DNA of 64,000 nt from Allobosea robiniae (lineage in GTDB: Bacteria > Pseudomonadota > Alphaproteobacteria > Rhizobiales > Beijerinckiaceae): contig NZ_FNBZ01000004.1 of assembly GCF_900102525.1 (NCBI RefSeq), forward strand, positions 496,001 to 560,000. The letters run 5' to 3'. The position numbers and the translations under genes were made by a program. The notes beneath the pieces are model-generated. The model had not been told where the DNA came from. It saw only the letters and a list, made by a program, of their open reading frames with translations, and did not search any database. Below are positions 7,766 to 15,678 of the stretch, one piece after another. How positions within the stretch are numbered: the stretch's first letter is position 1; each line of letters starts with the position of its first letter.

Positions 7766-8326
7766 ATGACCGAGATCGTTTCCGAGATCATGCTGTCGAT
7801 CGATGGCGCGGCGCGGGGCGAGAAGTCGCCGGCCTATTACGGATACACGGGGCCGGAATTCATGGCATGGCTGGCGCAGAAGAGCGCGCAGCCGAATCGC
7901 ACCCTGATCGGCCGCAAGACCCTTGATGCCTTGAGCGGCGTCCCCGAGGCTTATCAGGACGACGATTATCGCAAGATGACCAAAAACCCCGGTTGGGTCG
8001 TCTCCTCCACGCTCGGCAGCGCGGGCTGGCCGGGGCTGATCGTGCTGGGTTCCGGCTTTCTCGATACGATCCGCGCAGAGCGCGCCGGCCAAGATGCTGA
8101 AATCCGGACGATGGGAAGCCTGTCCATCGTCCGTCAGCTTCTTGCGGCGAACCTGCTGGACCGGTTGCGCCTGATCTATTGCCCGCTGATCCTACCGCAG
8201 TCCGGCGTCGAGCCCTTTTTCAAGGGGATGCTGGACCAGAAGTTCAAGCTCGAGGATCACCGGATTCTTGATGGCGAGGTTGTTGTGCTCGACTACCGGC
8301 CCGATGGCGCGCCGCATTATGCGTAA
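7766..8326 (+). CDS. Dihydrofolate reductase-like (RibD C-terminal domain) protein
   Basis: A 186-residue cytosolic protein with the fold of DHFR/RibD reductases. It opens with a TEIVSEIMLSIDGAARG strand-loop, has LIGRKTLD at the nucleotide-binding position, and a late block LLAANLLDRLRLIYCPLILP typical of the family. Members are NADPH-dependent reductases or orphan paralogs of unclear substrate; this is not a folate-pathway FolA by sequence. GATGAGGAGAAGGCG precedes the ATG. It sits in a run of small accessory genes and is one of two such paralogs within 7 kb. Confidence 0.8.
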   Translation: MTEIVSEIMLSIDGAARGEKSPAYYGYTGPEFMAWLAQKSAQPNRTLIGRKTLDALSGVPEAYQDDDYRKMTKNPGWVVSSTLGSAGWPGLIVLGSGFLDTIRAERAGQDAEIRTMGSLSIVRQLLAANLLDRLRLIYCPLILPQSGVEPFFKGMLDQKFKLEDHRILDGEVVVLDYRPDGAPHYA

Positions 8327-8445
8327 TGGCGCGGAGTCCGCGGTGATGACTTGATGGCCGTTTGCCCCGGCCGGATCGGACCGTCTGCAGGCCGCTCATG
8401 CCGCCGTTATCGCCGCTGCCGCAGCCCCTGAAAGGAGGCAAGACA

Positions 8446-8778
8446 ATGCCCAAGTTCGTCACGATCGGATATGGCGACCGAGCCGGCTACGACCGCACGC
8501 CCCAGTCGCTCAGAGACGCCGCGCACGTCCAGGACGCAAAACTGCGGTCCGAAGGCGCCGTGATGGGGATCGCCGGCACGCCGGTTCAGGTCCGCAATCC
8601 CGAGGCGCGCAACGTAGAAACTCGTGATGGACCCTTCATGTCGTCAGCGTTGCCGATCGCGGGATTCGCCATCATCGAGGCCACCGACCTGGCCGGCGCC
8701 ATCGAGAAGGTTTCACTCGTGCCATGCGCAGTTGCGTACGGCGTCGTCGAAGTCTGGCCGTTGAAAGAGACGCCGTGA
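8446..8778 (+). CDS. YCII-related domain protein
   Basis: A 110-residue protein when started at the ATG at 8446, preceded by AAAGGAGG. The YciI-like ferredoxin fold is suggested by the N-terminal strand KFVTIGYGDRAGYDR, the DGPF motif (ETRDGPFMSS) and IAGFAIIEATDLAGAIEKVS near the end. DGPF/YCII proteins often stand next to ECF sigma factors or dioxygenase-type enzymes; their activity is mostly undefined. It follows the DHFR-like gene by 119 bases. Confidence 0.8.
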   Translation: MPKFVTIGYGDRAGYDRTPQSLRDAAHVQDAKLRSEGAVMGIAGTPVQVRNPEARNVETRDGPFMSSALPIAGFAIIEATDLAGAIEKVSLVPCAVAYGVVEVWPLKETP

Positions 8779-8839
8779 TCCGCACCAGCGGGGGTCGCTG
8801 ATGCCTGGTTTCGCGGCGTCTCCCGATCGCGGCGACCGC

Positions 8840-9382
8840 TCATTCTTCGGATGTCCACACAGGAGCGAACGAGACACCGCGAAGGCCGGAGCCGCGGACC
8901 TGCTCAACGAAACGACCGGTGACATAGACGGCTGAGGCCCGCCGCGGCAGCTTGAAGATCTCGGCGGTTCCGATGACGTCCCTTTTGAAGACATGCCGCT
9001 CGATATCGAGGATGTCTCCGTCATCGAAATAGACGATGCCGGATTTCTCCCTGTCGAGGACATCGAGGACGGTGGTGACGTTGAACAGCCAGACGTTTTC
9101 GCCCTTCAGCGGCAGAAGCTGTCCATATTGAGCCAAGACCGGTGCCAGAGCATCCACGGCGGGCTTTTTCAGGATCGGCGCATGCTCGCCCAGCCAGGGG
9201 AAATCGGAGTAGCTCGGTTCCTCAGCCCCTTGCTCCGCCTCGACCATCCGCATCACAGGGGAAGCCCAATCCTGGATGGCACGCCCATCCATCGCAAAGA
9301 AGGTTTCGAAATCCGCGCCGTCGACGGGAAAAATCCATTCCTGATCTTCCAAGACGGCGAACTTGTAAATCGTCATCGGCAT
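8840..9382 (-). CDS. Imm11-type (DUF1629) immunity-like protein
   Basis: A 180-residue cytosolic protein starting at the ATG at 9382, with GGAAGGA upstream. The C-terminal half (HVFKRDVIGTAEIFKLP, AVYVTGRFVEQVRGSGLRGV, then FAPVW) has the layout of the DUF1629/Imm11 family, which includes immunity proteins of polymorphic toxins. No toxin gene is adjacent, so it would be an orphan. It follows the GlxA-type regulator by 16 bases on the same strand and is probably co-transcribed with it. Family assignment is by memory of the pattern. Confidence 0.6.
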   Translation of the reverse strand: MPMTIYKFAVLEDQEWIFPVDGADFETFFAMDGRAIQDWASPVMRMVEAEQGAEEPSYSDFPWLGEHAPILKKPAVDALAPVLAQYGQLLPLKGENVWLFNVTTVLDVLDREKSGIVYFDDGDILDIERHVFKRDVIGTAEIFKLPRRASAVYVTGRFVEQVRGSGLRGVSFAPVWTSEE

Positions 9383-9398
9383 GGCTTGATCCTTCCGG

Positions 9399-10370
9399 TC
9401 AGAACGCCGCATGCATCTCGCGAAACAGTCGCGGCGCGATGCCGAAGCGGCGCTCGAAGGCTTCGGAAAACCGGGCTGCAGGGGACAGGCCGACCTCGGC
9501 CGCAACCGACTTCAGAGAAATCCCGCGGCATAGCAGCATGCGGGCGGCATCGAGGCGCGCCGTCTCGACGAAGCGGGCCGGCGTTTCGCCGGTGGCCGCG
9601 ACAAATCGGCGATGGAACGTCCGCTCGCTGAGACCGGCGCGATCCGCAAGGGCCGGGACTTCCAGGGGGGCGGCGAGGTTTGCCAGGATCCAGGCGATCA
9701 GATCGGCGAAGGGACTGTCAGCCTTCACCTGCGCCTGAAGCAGCGGGCTGAACTGCGATTGGTAGCCGGGCCGGCGCGCATAGAGCACGAGCCGCTTGGC
9801 GACCTCGCCGGCGATGTCGGCGGAGAGATCCTGCGCGACCATGGCGAGCGCCATGTCGATGCCGGTGGTCACCCCGGCCGAGGTCCAGAGCCGGCCGTCG
9901 ACCACGTAAAGCGAGTCCGGATCGACGCTGACGGGCGGAAAGGCGGCAGCAAGCGGCGTGCAGGCATCCCAATGGGTGGCGACACGATGCCCATCGAGCA
10001 GCCCGAGCCTTGCAAGGATGATCGCGCCGGAACAGACCGAGCCGAACCGACGCGCCTTGCCCGTCAGCTTCGGAAGCCATGCTGCCCAGGCGGGATCGGC
10101 AAGGATTGGCAGCAGGTTCTCGCTCTCTGCGCCGGCGACGAGGAGTGTATCGACCGCCTCGTGCGCGCGGTCTTCCAGGCTTTGCGTGTGGACGGCGATG
10201 CCACTGCTGCTCGTCACCGGCCCGCCCGACACCGATACGAGGTCGATGGCGTAGAACGCAGGCTTCTCACTCAACCCCAAAGCTCGATTGGCACTGGTGA
10301 AGACCGAGACCGGCCCGGACATGTCGAGAAGCTCGAAGCCGGGATAAACGACGAAGGCGACACGATGCAT
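9399..10370 (-). CDS. GlxA-family transcriptional regulator (DJ-1/PfpI plus AraC-type HTH)
   Basis: A 323-residue regulator. An N-terminal DJ-1/PfpI amidotransferase-like domain (1-190; HRVAFVVYPGFELLDMSGP, elbow cysteine 113 in SVCSGA) acts as a ligand sensor. A C-terminal double helix-turn-helix of AraC type (about 215-320; LSERTFHRRFVAATGETP and SLKSVAAEVGLSP) binds DNA. The ATG abuts the operator at 10371-10405 with no ribosome-binding site in between, so translation may be leaderless or poorly initiated. It is the best candidate to bind the three operator copies in this island. Confidence 0.9.
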   Translation of the reverse strand: MHRVAFVVYPGFELLDMSGPVSVFTSANRALGLSEKPAFYAIDLVSVSGGPVTSSSGIAVHTQSLEDRAHEAVDTLLVAGAESENLLPILADPAWAAWLPKLTGKARRFGSVCSGAIILARLGLLDGHRVATHWDACTPLAAAFPPVSVDPDSLYVVDGRLWTSAGVTTGIDMALAMVAQDLSADIAGEVAKRLVLYARRPGYQSQFSPLLQAQVKADSPFADLIAWILANLAAPLEVPALADRAGLSERTFHRRFVAATGETPARFVETARLDAARMLLCRGISLKSVAAEVGLSPAARFSEAFERRFGIAPRLFREMHAAF

Positions 10371-10425
10371 TGGCAGAAAATGCCATGTTTATGTCATTCC
10401 CGCCAGAGCCCTCTTTCGCTATCCT
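10371..10425 (+). promoter_or_regulatory. Operator copy A plus promoter in the glxA-type / DUF1772 divergent gap
   Basis: A 35-base imperfect palindrome (10371-10405) with arms TGGCAGAAAATG and, on the opposite strand, TGGCGGGAATGA. The hexamer TATCCT at 10420-10425 could be the -10 for the plus-strand gene, giving a short leader to the ATG at 10439. Copies B (6599) and C (11034) share the arms. Binding by the adjacent GlxA-type regulator is inferred. Confidence 0.65.
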
Positions 10426-10438
10426 AACGGCGGAAACG

Positions 10439-10936
10439 ATGAGGATCGGTATGTTCCTGGCTCTCTCTATCCTTGGTTTGCTGCTGGTAGCGGTGACGAT
10501 GGGGCTCTCGCTGGCGCATGCACTGGAATTCCCCGGAAAGCTGCGTCTTGACGAGACCACCTACCGCGCAGTTCAGGCGATCTATTTTCCCGGCTTCACC
10601 ATCGGCGGGCTCGTGGGGGAGGTCGGTGGCATGGTCGTGCTTGCCATCCTCCTGTTCTTCACTCCGACCGGCACGGAGCGCTTCTGGTGGACGACAGGTG
10701 CGTTGGGACTGCTGATCGCAGTTCATGCGACCTACTGGCTCGTGACCCACCCGGTGAACAGCGCCTGGCTGAAAGATTCGGAGCTTGGCGGTACGAGCCA
10801 ACTCTTTTTCGGCCTGTTCTCGTCACCCGATTCTGATTGGCGACACATGCGCAACGTCTGGGAGTGGTCCCACGTACTGCGTGCGTGTTTCGCAACGCTT
10901 GGCCTTCTGTCGATGTCAGTTGCGATTGCGCAGTAG
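10439..10936 (+). CDS. DUF1772 family membrane protein
   Basis: A 165-residue integral membrane protein with about four hydrophobic segments (MFLALSILGLLLVAVTMGLS; GGMVVLAILLFF; TTGALGLLIAVHATYWLV; VLRACFATLGLLSMSVAI). The C-terminal WEWSHVLRACFA resembles the conserved W-x-x-x-H-x-x-R block of DUF1772, a family that includes anthrone-oxygenase-like proteins. The start at 10439 is preferred over in-frame ATGs from 10370 because those lie inside the operator. It is divergent from the GlxA-type regulator, suggesting that it is a regulated target. Confidence 0.75.
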   Translation: MRIGMFLALSILGLLLVAVTMGLSLAHALEFPGKLRLDETTYRAVQAIYFPGFTIGGLVGEVGGMVVLAILLFFTPTGTERFWWTTGALGLLIAVHATYWLVTHPVNSAWLKDSELGGTSQLFFGLFSSPDSDWRHMRNVWEWSHVLRACFATLGLLSMSVAIAQ

Positions 10937-11033
10937 GACAACCCTAGTGGCGTGTCGCCATGTAGGTCGATCAGAAGCGGCGCGGTCGTCGCGAGCGTGG
11001 GGGCGAGGCCCGGTAGTCACCATCGCTTCGCTT

Positions 11034-11082
11034 TGGCAGAAAATACACTGCTTCATTTCCGCCAGCGCACGCTCGATACCCT
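11034..11082 (+). promoter_or_regulatory. Operator copy C plus promoter-like hexamer before the DJ-1/PfpI operon
   Basis: Inverted repeat at 11034-11064 (31 bases) with arms TGGCAGAAAAT and, on the other strand, TGGCGGAAAT; TACCCT follows at 11077-11082. The inner spacer is four bases shorter than in copies A and B, but the arms are almost identical. It lies 34 bases before the ATG at 11116. Confidence 0.6.
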
Positions 11083-11115
11083 GACGATGGAAGCAACGCT
11101 CGATCGGAGCGCTCG

Positions 11116-12264
11116 ATGTCCATACGCTACCTCATTTGGGCTGGACTGGCCCTGATCGCCCTGCCGCTGGCGGGCCTCGGACTGTGGCTGGCCACCTTGC
11201 CCGCCACACCCGTCGCCGTCGCGTCGTCAGCCGTCCCGCAAACGGAGGTAGACGCCATGCTGGCGGCGCTGAAGCCGCCGAAACGGGCTCGGCCCCTGGT
11301 CGCCGTCGTCGGCCTCAACGATGCGACGGAGACGACCGACTATCTCATGCCAACGGGAATTCTGCGCCGGGCGGATATCGCCGATGTGGTGATGCTGTCG
11401 ACGGAGCCCGGCCCGGTCAAACTCTATCCGGCGCTGACTGTCGAAGCCGATGCGACGATCGAAGCCTTCGATGCGCGACACCCGAAAGGAGCCGACTATG
11501 TGATCGTTCCGGCCATGAGCCGTGACGATAATCCAGCCGTCATGGCCTGGCTGCGCAAGCAGGCGGAACACGGGGCCGTTATCATCGCAATTTGTGCCGG
11601 CGCGAAGGTTGCCGCCGCTGCCGGGCTTCTCGACGACCGGCGGGCGACCACCCACTGGTATTATCTCGGGGATTTGCTCAAGCACCACCCGTCGATCCGC
11701 TACGTCGCCAACCGGCGCATGGTGGTGGATCGGGGTGTCGCCACCACCACCGGCATCACCGCTTCGATGCCGATGATGCTGGCCTTGGTCGAGGCGATCG
11801 CCGGAAGGGACAAGGCGCAAACGGTTGCCCGCGATCTCGGGCTGGAGCGATGGGATGCCCGGCATGACAGCGGTGCCTTCAGACTGACCCGTCCCTTCGC
11901 CGCAATCGTGCTGGGCAATCGCCTCGCCGTCTGGCGCCAGGATCGTTTCGTCATAGCGCTCGAACCGGGGATGGATGAAGTGTCGCTTGCGCTCGTCGCC
12001 GATGCGTGGTCGCGCACCTATCGCTCCCGGGTGGGGCTGTTCGCGGCATCGTCTGCGGCAGTGACGACACGCGGCGGCGTGCGCCTCCTTCCAGATAGAG
12101 TGACCGCGGCCCGCTCCGGCGAGCGATTGCGGTTTGCTGCCAACATGCGGCCAGCAAAAGCCCTGGACGAGGCCTTGCAGGATATCGGGGCCCGGTATGG
12201 GCAGGCCACGGCGCATATGGTCGCCATGCAGCTCGAATATCCGCGACCCGGAGCGGGATCATGA
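11116..12264 (+). CDS. Membrane-anchored DJ-1/PfpI family protein
   Basis: A 382-residue protein: one N-terminal membrane segment (about 5-28), a DJ-1/PfpI domain (about 60-235) with the elbow cysteine 160 in IAICAGAK and the following RRATTHW, then a C-terminal part of about 140 residues with no recognised domain. It resembles a GlxA-type sensor whose DNA-binding domain has been replaced. It starts 34 bases after operator copy C and its stop overlaps the next start by four bases (ATGA), so it heads a three-gene operon. Whether it is an enzyme or a sensor cannot be told. Confidence 0.8.
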   Translation: MSIRYLIWAGLALIALPLAGLGLWLATLPATPVAVASSAVPQTEVDAMLAALKPPKRARPLVAVVGLNDATETTDYLMPTGILRRADIADVVMLSTEPGPVKLYPALTVEADATIEAFDARHPKGADYVIVPAMSRDDNPAVMAWLRKQAEHGAVIIAICAGAKVAAAAGLLDDRRATTHWYYLGDLLKHHPSIRYVANRRMVVDRGVATTTGITASMPMMLALVEAIAGRDKAQTVARDLGLERWDARHDSGAFRLTRPFAAIVLGNRLAVWRQDRFVIALEPGMDEVSLALVADAWSRTYRSRVGLFAASSAAVTTRGGVRLLPDRVTAARSGERLRFAANMRPAKALDEALQDIGARYGQATAHMVAMQLEYPRPGAGS

Positions 12265-13532
12265 AGGCGCTGATCGTGGGCGCCGGCATCGGTGGACTGA
12301 CGACCGCACTCTTCCTGCACCGGGCGGGAATCGAGGTCGAGATATTCGAACGCGCTGATGCGGTGCGTGAGCTCGGCGTCGGCATCAACATGCTGCCGCA
12401 TGCCGTCGGTCTGCTGGCCGAGCTCGGGCTGATGGACGCGCTTGATGCTGCCGGAATCCGGACGCGTGAGCTGATCTATGCGAACAGGTTCGGCCAGATC
12501 GTCTGGCGGGAGCTGCGCGGTATAGAGGGCGGCCATGCGGTCCCGCAATTCAGCATCCATCGCGGCAGGTTGCTGGGCCTGATCCATCAGGCTGTCATGG
12601 ACCGGTTGGGGCGGGAAGTCATCCGTACCGGCTGCAGCTTGACGGGCTTCGAACAGGACGGGAGCAAGGTCACCGCTTTTCTGTCCGAAACCGGAAAGGC
12701 ACTGCGAGCCAGCGGGAATCTGTTGATCGGCGCCGACGGCATCCATTCCACCGTGCGCGCCAAGCTCTATCCGGGCGAAGGGCCGCCGATCTGGAACGGC
12801 GTCATGCTCTGGCGCGGCGCCACGCGGTGGCCGACATGGCAGGACGGTCGCACGATGGCGATTGCCGGCGGCAACCACGCCAAGTTCATCTTTTATCCGA
12901 TCGAGAGCGATCCCAACGATCCGGGCATGCGCCTGACCAACTGGGCCGTGATGGCCCGGCTCCACGAGGCCGAGGACCGGAAGCTCCCCCTTGGCGACTG
13001 GAGCCGGCCCGGCAACCTCGACGAGGTCTTGCCGTTCGTGCGCGACCGCTTCCACCTGGACTACGTCGATCCGGCGAAGATCATCCGCGCCACCGGCGCG
13101 TTTCACGAATATCCCAACTGCGATCGTGAACCGCTGCTGCGCTGGTCGTTCGGTCGCGTCACCCTGCTCGGCGACGCCGCCCATCCCATGTATCCCGTCG
13201 GCTCGAACGGTGCGAGCCAGGCCATCCTCGATGCCCGCTCTCTGGCGGAGCACCTGCAGACTCATGGATCCGTGGAGGCCGCGCTCAGCGCCTATGACGG
13301 GGAGCGCCGTCCTGCCACGGCGGAAATCGTCCATGCCAACCGCAAAGGCGGGCCGGAAGGCGTGATCGATCTCGTGGAAAGCCGGGCGCCCGATCGCTTC
13401 GACGACGTTGAGGCGGTGGCCTCCTACGAGGAACGCCAGCGGATCGTGCGTGGTTATGCGAGCCTGGCGGGGTTCGCCGCGGACGGGGAAAGCGAACGGC
13501 GGCGCCACAACAATCGGAAGCTGGAGCCATGA
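12261..13532 (+). CDS. FAD-dependent monooxygenase (PHBH-like)
   Basis: A 423-residue class A flavin monooxygenase. It has the FAD-binding motif LIVGAGIGGLTTALFLHRAG at the N-terminus, the DG motif in LLIGADGIHSTVR, and the second FAD motif TLLGDAAHPMYPVGSNGASQ near residue 297. Such enzymes hydroxylate aromatic or phenazine-type compounds with NAD(P)H and oxygen. It is coupled to both neighbours by four-base ATGA overlaps, so the DJ-1/PfpI protein, this enzyme and the small membrane protein should be made together. Substrate unknown. Confidence 0.9.
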   Translation: MKALIVGAGIGGLTTALFLHRAGIEVEIFERADAVRELGVGINMLPHAVGLLAELGLMDALDAAGIRTRELIYANRFGQIVWRELRGIEGGHAVPQFSIHRGRLLGLIHQAVMDRLGREVIRTGCSLTGFEQDGSKVTAFLSETGKALRASGNLLIGADGIHSTVRAKLYPGEGPPIWNGVMLWRGATRWPTWQDGRTMAIAGGNHAKFIFYPIESDPNDPGMRLTNWAVMARLHEAEDRKLPLGDWSRPGNLDEVLPFVRDRFHLDYVDPAKIIRATGAFHEYPNCDREPLLRWSFGRVTLLGDAAHPMYPVGSNGASQAILDARSLAEHLQTHGSVEAALSAYDGERRPATAEIVHANRKGGPEGVIDLVESRAPDRFDDVEAVASYEERQRIVRGYASLAGFAADGESERRRHNNRKLEP

Positions 13533-13891
13533 CTGACCACACGAAACTCGCGCTCATTCTGTTGGCGGAGACGCTCCTCTTCGCCGTGGCTTCTCTGGCG
13601 CACGCGGGCGTCCTGATATCCGGGTTCGAGCACCGGCACGCCATGATTGCCGAAGGGGTCTTCGGAGCGGTGCTCGGCCTCGGCCTGCTGATGGTTCTGA
13701 TCTGGCCGGCGCGCGGCCCCATCATAGCGCTTGCCGCGCAGGGGTTCGCGCTTCTCGGCACGCTGGTCGGTGCGTTCACGATCGCGGTCGGGGTCGGACC
13801 GCAGACTCGCGGCGACGCGGCATTCCACGTTGTCCTGCTCCTCGTGCTCCTCGTCGGCTCGCTCGCCGCCTGGGCGTCGTGGCGACGGTGA
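13529..13891 (+). CDS. Small integral membrane protein, unknown function
   Basis: A 120-residue protein with four predicted membrane segments covering nearly its whole length (ALILLAETLLFAVASLAHAG; GVFGAVLGLGLLMVLIW; IIALAAQGFALLGTLVGAF; VVLLLVLLVGSLAAW). It overlaps the monooxygenase stop by four bases and is the last gene of the operon. No family was recognised with certainty. It could anchor or shield the substrate of the monooxygenase, but that is speculation. Confidence 0.75.
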   Translation: MTDHTKLALILLAETLLFAVASLAHAGVLISGFEHRHAMIAEGVFGAVLGLGLLMVLIWPARGPIIALAAQGFALLGTLVGAFTIAVGVGPQTRGDAAFHVVLLLVLLVGSLAAWASWRR

Positions 13892-14109
13892 CGCCTAACT
13901 CGCAAGAATGCGGTGTCCGCCGGAAAAGGCATTTGGCCGGCGTTGGAGAAGAAGGCTCGAGTGACGAATGGACCAACGCATCGGCGGCTGGAATTGGAGG
14001 GAGTATCGATCTTCTACCGCGCGGCAGGTCCAGGCGACCCGTATCTCGCTGATCGAAACGAATAGTCGTTCGCCCCCTGAGGCGAAACAAGCAAAACTGG
14101 AGAGGAGCC

Positions 14110-14697
14110 ATGGCCAAAGTCATCATCGAAATGAGCATGTCGCTCGACGGTTTCTGTGCCGGGCCAGATGACGGAGAAGCGTTTCCGAAGGGCCGGGACG
14201 GCATCAAGCATGTCTTCGGCTGGCTTTCGAGAGCTAAGGAGGAAGGCGGCGCGAACAAGGCCGAGGTTGACCGCATGTATGCCCAGTCCGGCGCCTACAT
14301 TTTTGGCCGGCGAACCTACGATATCACCAATGGCTGGGGCGGCTCGCATCCGCTGAAGGGCGTTCCGCTCTTCATCCTCACCCACAAGCCGCCAGCAGCT
14401 GAAACGGTGCCGAAGGGCGACTCCAAGTTTACCTTCGTCACCGACGGCATCGAGAGCGCCGTCCGTCAGGCGCAGGCGACGGCCGGAGACAAGGACGTTG
14501 TCATCAGCGGCGCATCACCCTCCCAGCAGGCATTGGACGCCGGTGTGGTTGACGAAATTGCGATTCATCTCGCACCGAGCCTTATCGGCAGCGGAATTCG
14601 GCTGTTCGATAACTTCAAAGGGCCAATTTTGCTCGAGAAGGTCTCCTCGACCGATGGACCGATGGCGACCCACGTCCGCTACCGCGTCTGCCGATAA
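14110..14697 (+). CDS. Dihydrofolate reductase-like (RibD C-terminal domain) protein
   Basis: A 195-residue DHFR/RibD-fold protein. The start MAKVIIEMSMSLDGF is typical of the family, AYIFGRRTYDITNGWG is the nucleotide-site block, and VVISGASPSQQALDAGVVDE followed by IHLAPSLIGSGIRLF is the usual C-terminal half. GGAGAGGAGCC precedes the ATG. It is the second such paralog in the island (the other is at 7766) but the two are clearly divergent. NADPH-dependent reductase activity is likely; the substrate is unknown. Confidence 0.88.
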   Translation: MAKVIIEMSMSLDGFCAGPDDGEAFPKGRDGIKHVFGWLSRAKEEGGANKAEVDRMYAQSGAYIFGRRTYDITNGWGGSHPLKGVPLFILTHKPPAAETVPKGDSKFTFVTDGIESAVRQAQATAGDKDVVISGASPSQQALDAGVVDEIAIHLAPSLIGSGIRLFDNFKGPILLEKVSSTDGPMATHVRYRVCR

Positions 14698-14794
14698 CAC
14701 ACGTCATGAATATCTCATCCATGGGCGGCTTTCGAATACGCGAGCCCGGCGGAATTTGCCGCGGGCAATCCGGAAGCGAGCGGGCGGGCATAAG

Positions 14795-15505
14795 ATGACA
14801 GCACAGGCCATCGAGCATCCCCTGCTTCCGCTTGGCGGTGGCGTTCTGCTCGCCCCTCCGATGGCGCGGGCATTCGGCCTGGGGCGCACCGCATCGATCG
14901 CTGCGGCAGGAGCCGCGGCAGCCAGCGGCCATCTGGTCTTTGCCTCGTTGCGCGATCCTGAAGGCGAGATGTCTGGCGCATCGTCGGTTTTCGGCGTGGG
15001 CGTGACCGCGGTCGTCGTTGAATCCACGCAGTCCCAAGGCGTCGTGCGAATTTTCGTCGAAGCCGTGCGGCGTGTGCATTTGCGAATGTTCACATTGCAG
15101 CAGGGCGGCTTTTACCGGGTGTCGGTCGATCCTTGGGACGATCCACCTGCGCGAGAAGCCGAGCTTCGTCCGCTCCATGAGCGCGCTCTGCTCCGATTCG
15201 AGGCTTTGCGTCGCCGCGCTGGCCTGCCTGCGGTGACGACCAAGCTTGTTCTGGCCGGCGCCCCCGCCGATCGCATCGAAGGGATCCGATCCTTGCCGTG
15301 GGTCGCGCTTTCATATCTGGGGCAGGACTCTCCCCCTCATTGGATACCTATCGCGCAGAGACAGGCTCTGCTCGCAGCACCTTCGTTACCCGATCGACTG
15401 CGGCTCCTGGTCGAGCTGCTGGACGGCGCGGTACCGCCGGCCTCGCTTGCAGCCGATACGGCACCATTCATCTTGCGAGCAGCGGATGCTGCGCAGCTGA
15501 GTTGA
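14795..15505 (+). CDS. Stand-alone Lon N-terminal (LAN/PUA-like) domain protein
   Basis: A 236-residue protein started at the ATG at 14795; the open frame extends further up but only in a shadow of the preceding gene. The N-terminal LLPLGGGVLLAPPMARAFGL, the central HLVFASLRDPEG, VFGVGVTAVVVES and the VEAVRRVHLRMF block follow the order of the substrate-binding domain of Lon protease. AAA and protease domains are absent. Comparable stand-alone LAN proteins exist and are poorly understood. The ribosome-binding site is weak, so a decayed fragment is also possible. Confidence 0.65.
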   Translation: MTAQAIEHPLLPLGGGVLLAPPMARAFGLGRTASIAAAGAAAASGHLVFASLRDPEGEMSGASSVFGVGVTAVVVESTQSQGVVRIFVEAVRRVHLRMFTLQQGGFYRVSVDPWDDPPAREAELRPLHERALLRFEALRRRAGLPAVTTKLVLAGAPADRIEGIRSLPWVALSYLGQDSPPHWIPIAQRQALLAAPSLPDRLRLLVELLDGAVPPASLAADTAPFILRAADAAQLS

Positions 15506-15678
15506 TTTTGGGCGAGGTTTTGCTGAGTTGGAGCGACGGCAAAATTAAGCTGCCCAAGATCAAGAGACGAACCTGAAGAGGTTAGACTGAAGGCGCTCTG
15601 GAGGTCCGCGTTCGGGCGATGAGCTAGATTCCGCTTATGGCGCACGGAGAGCTTCCGCCGAACTGCATCGGCTCAGCT

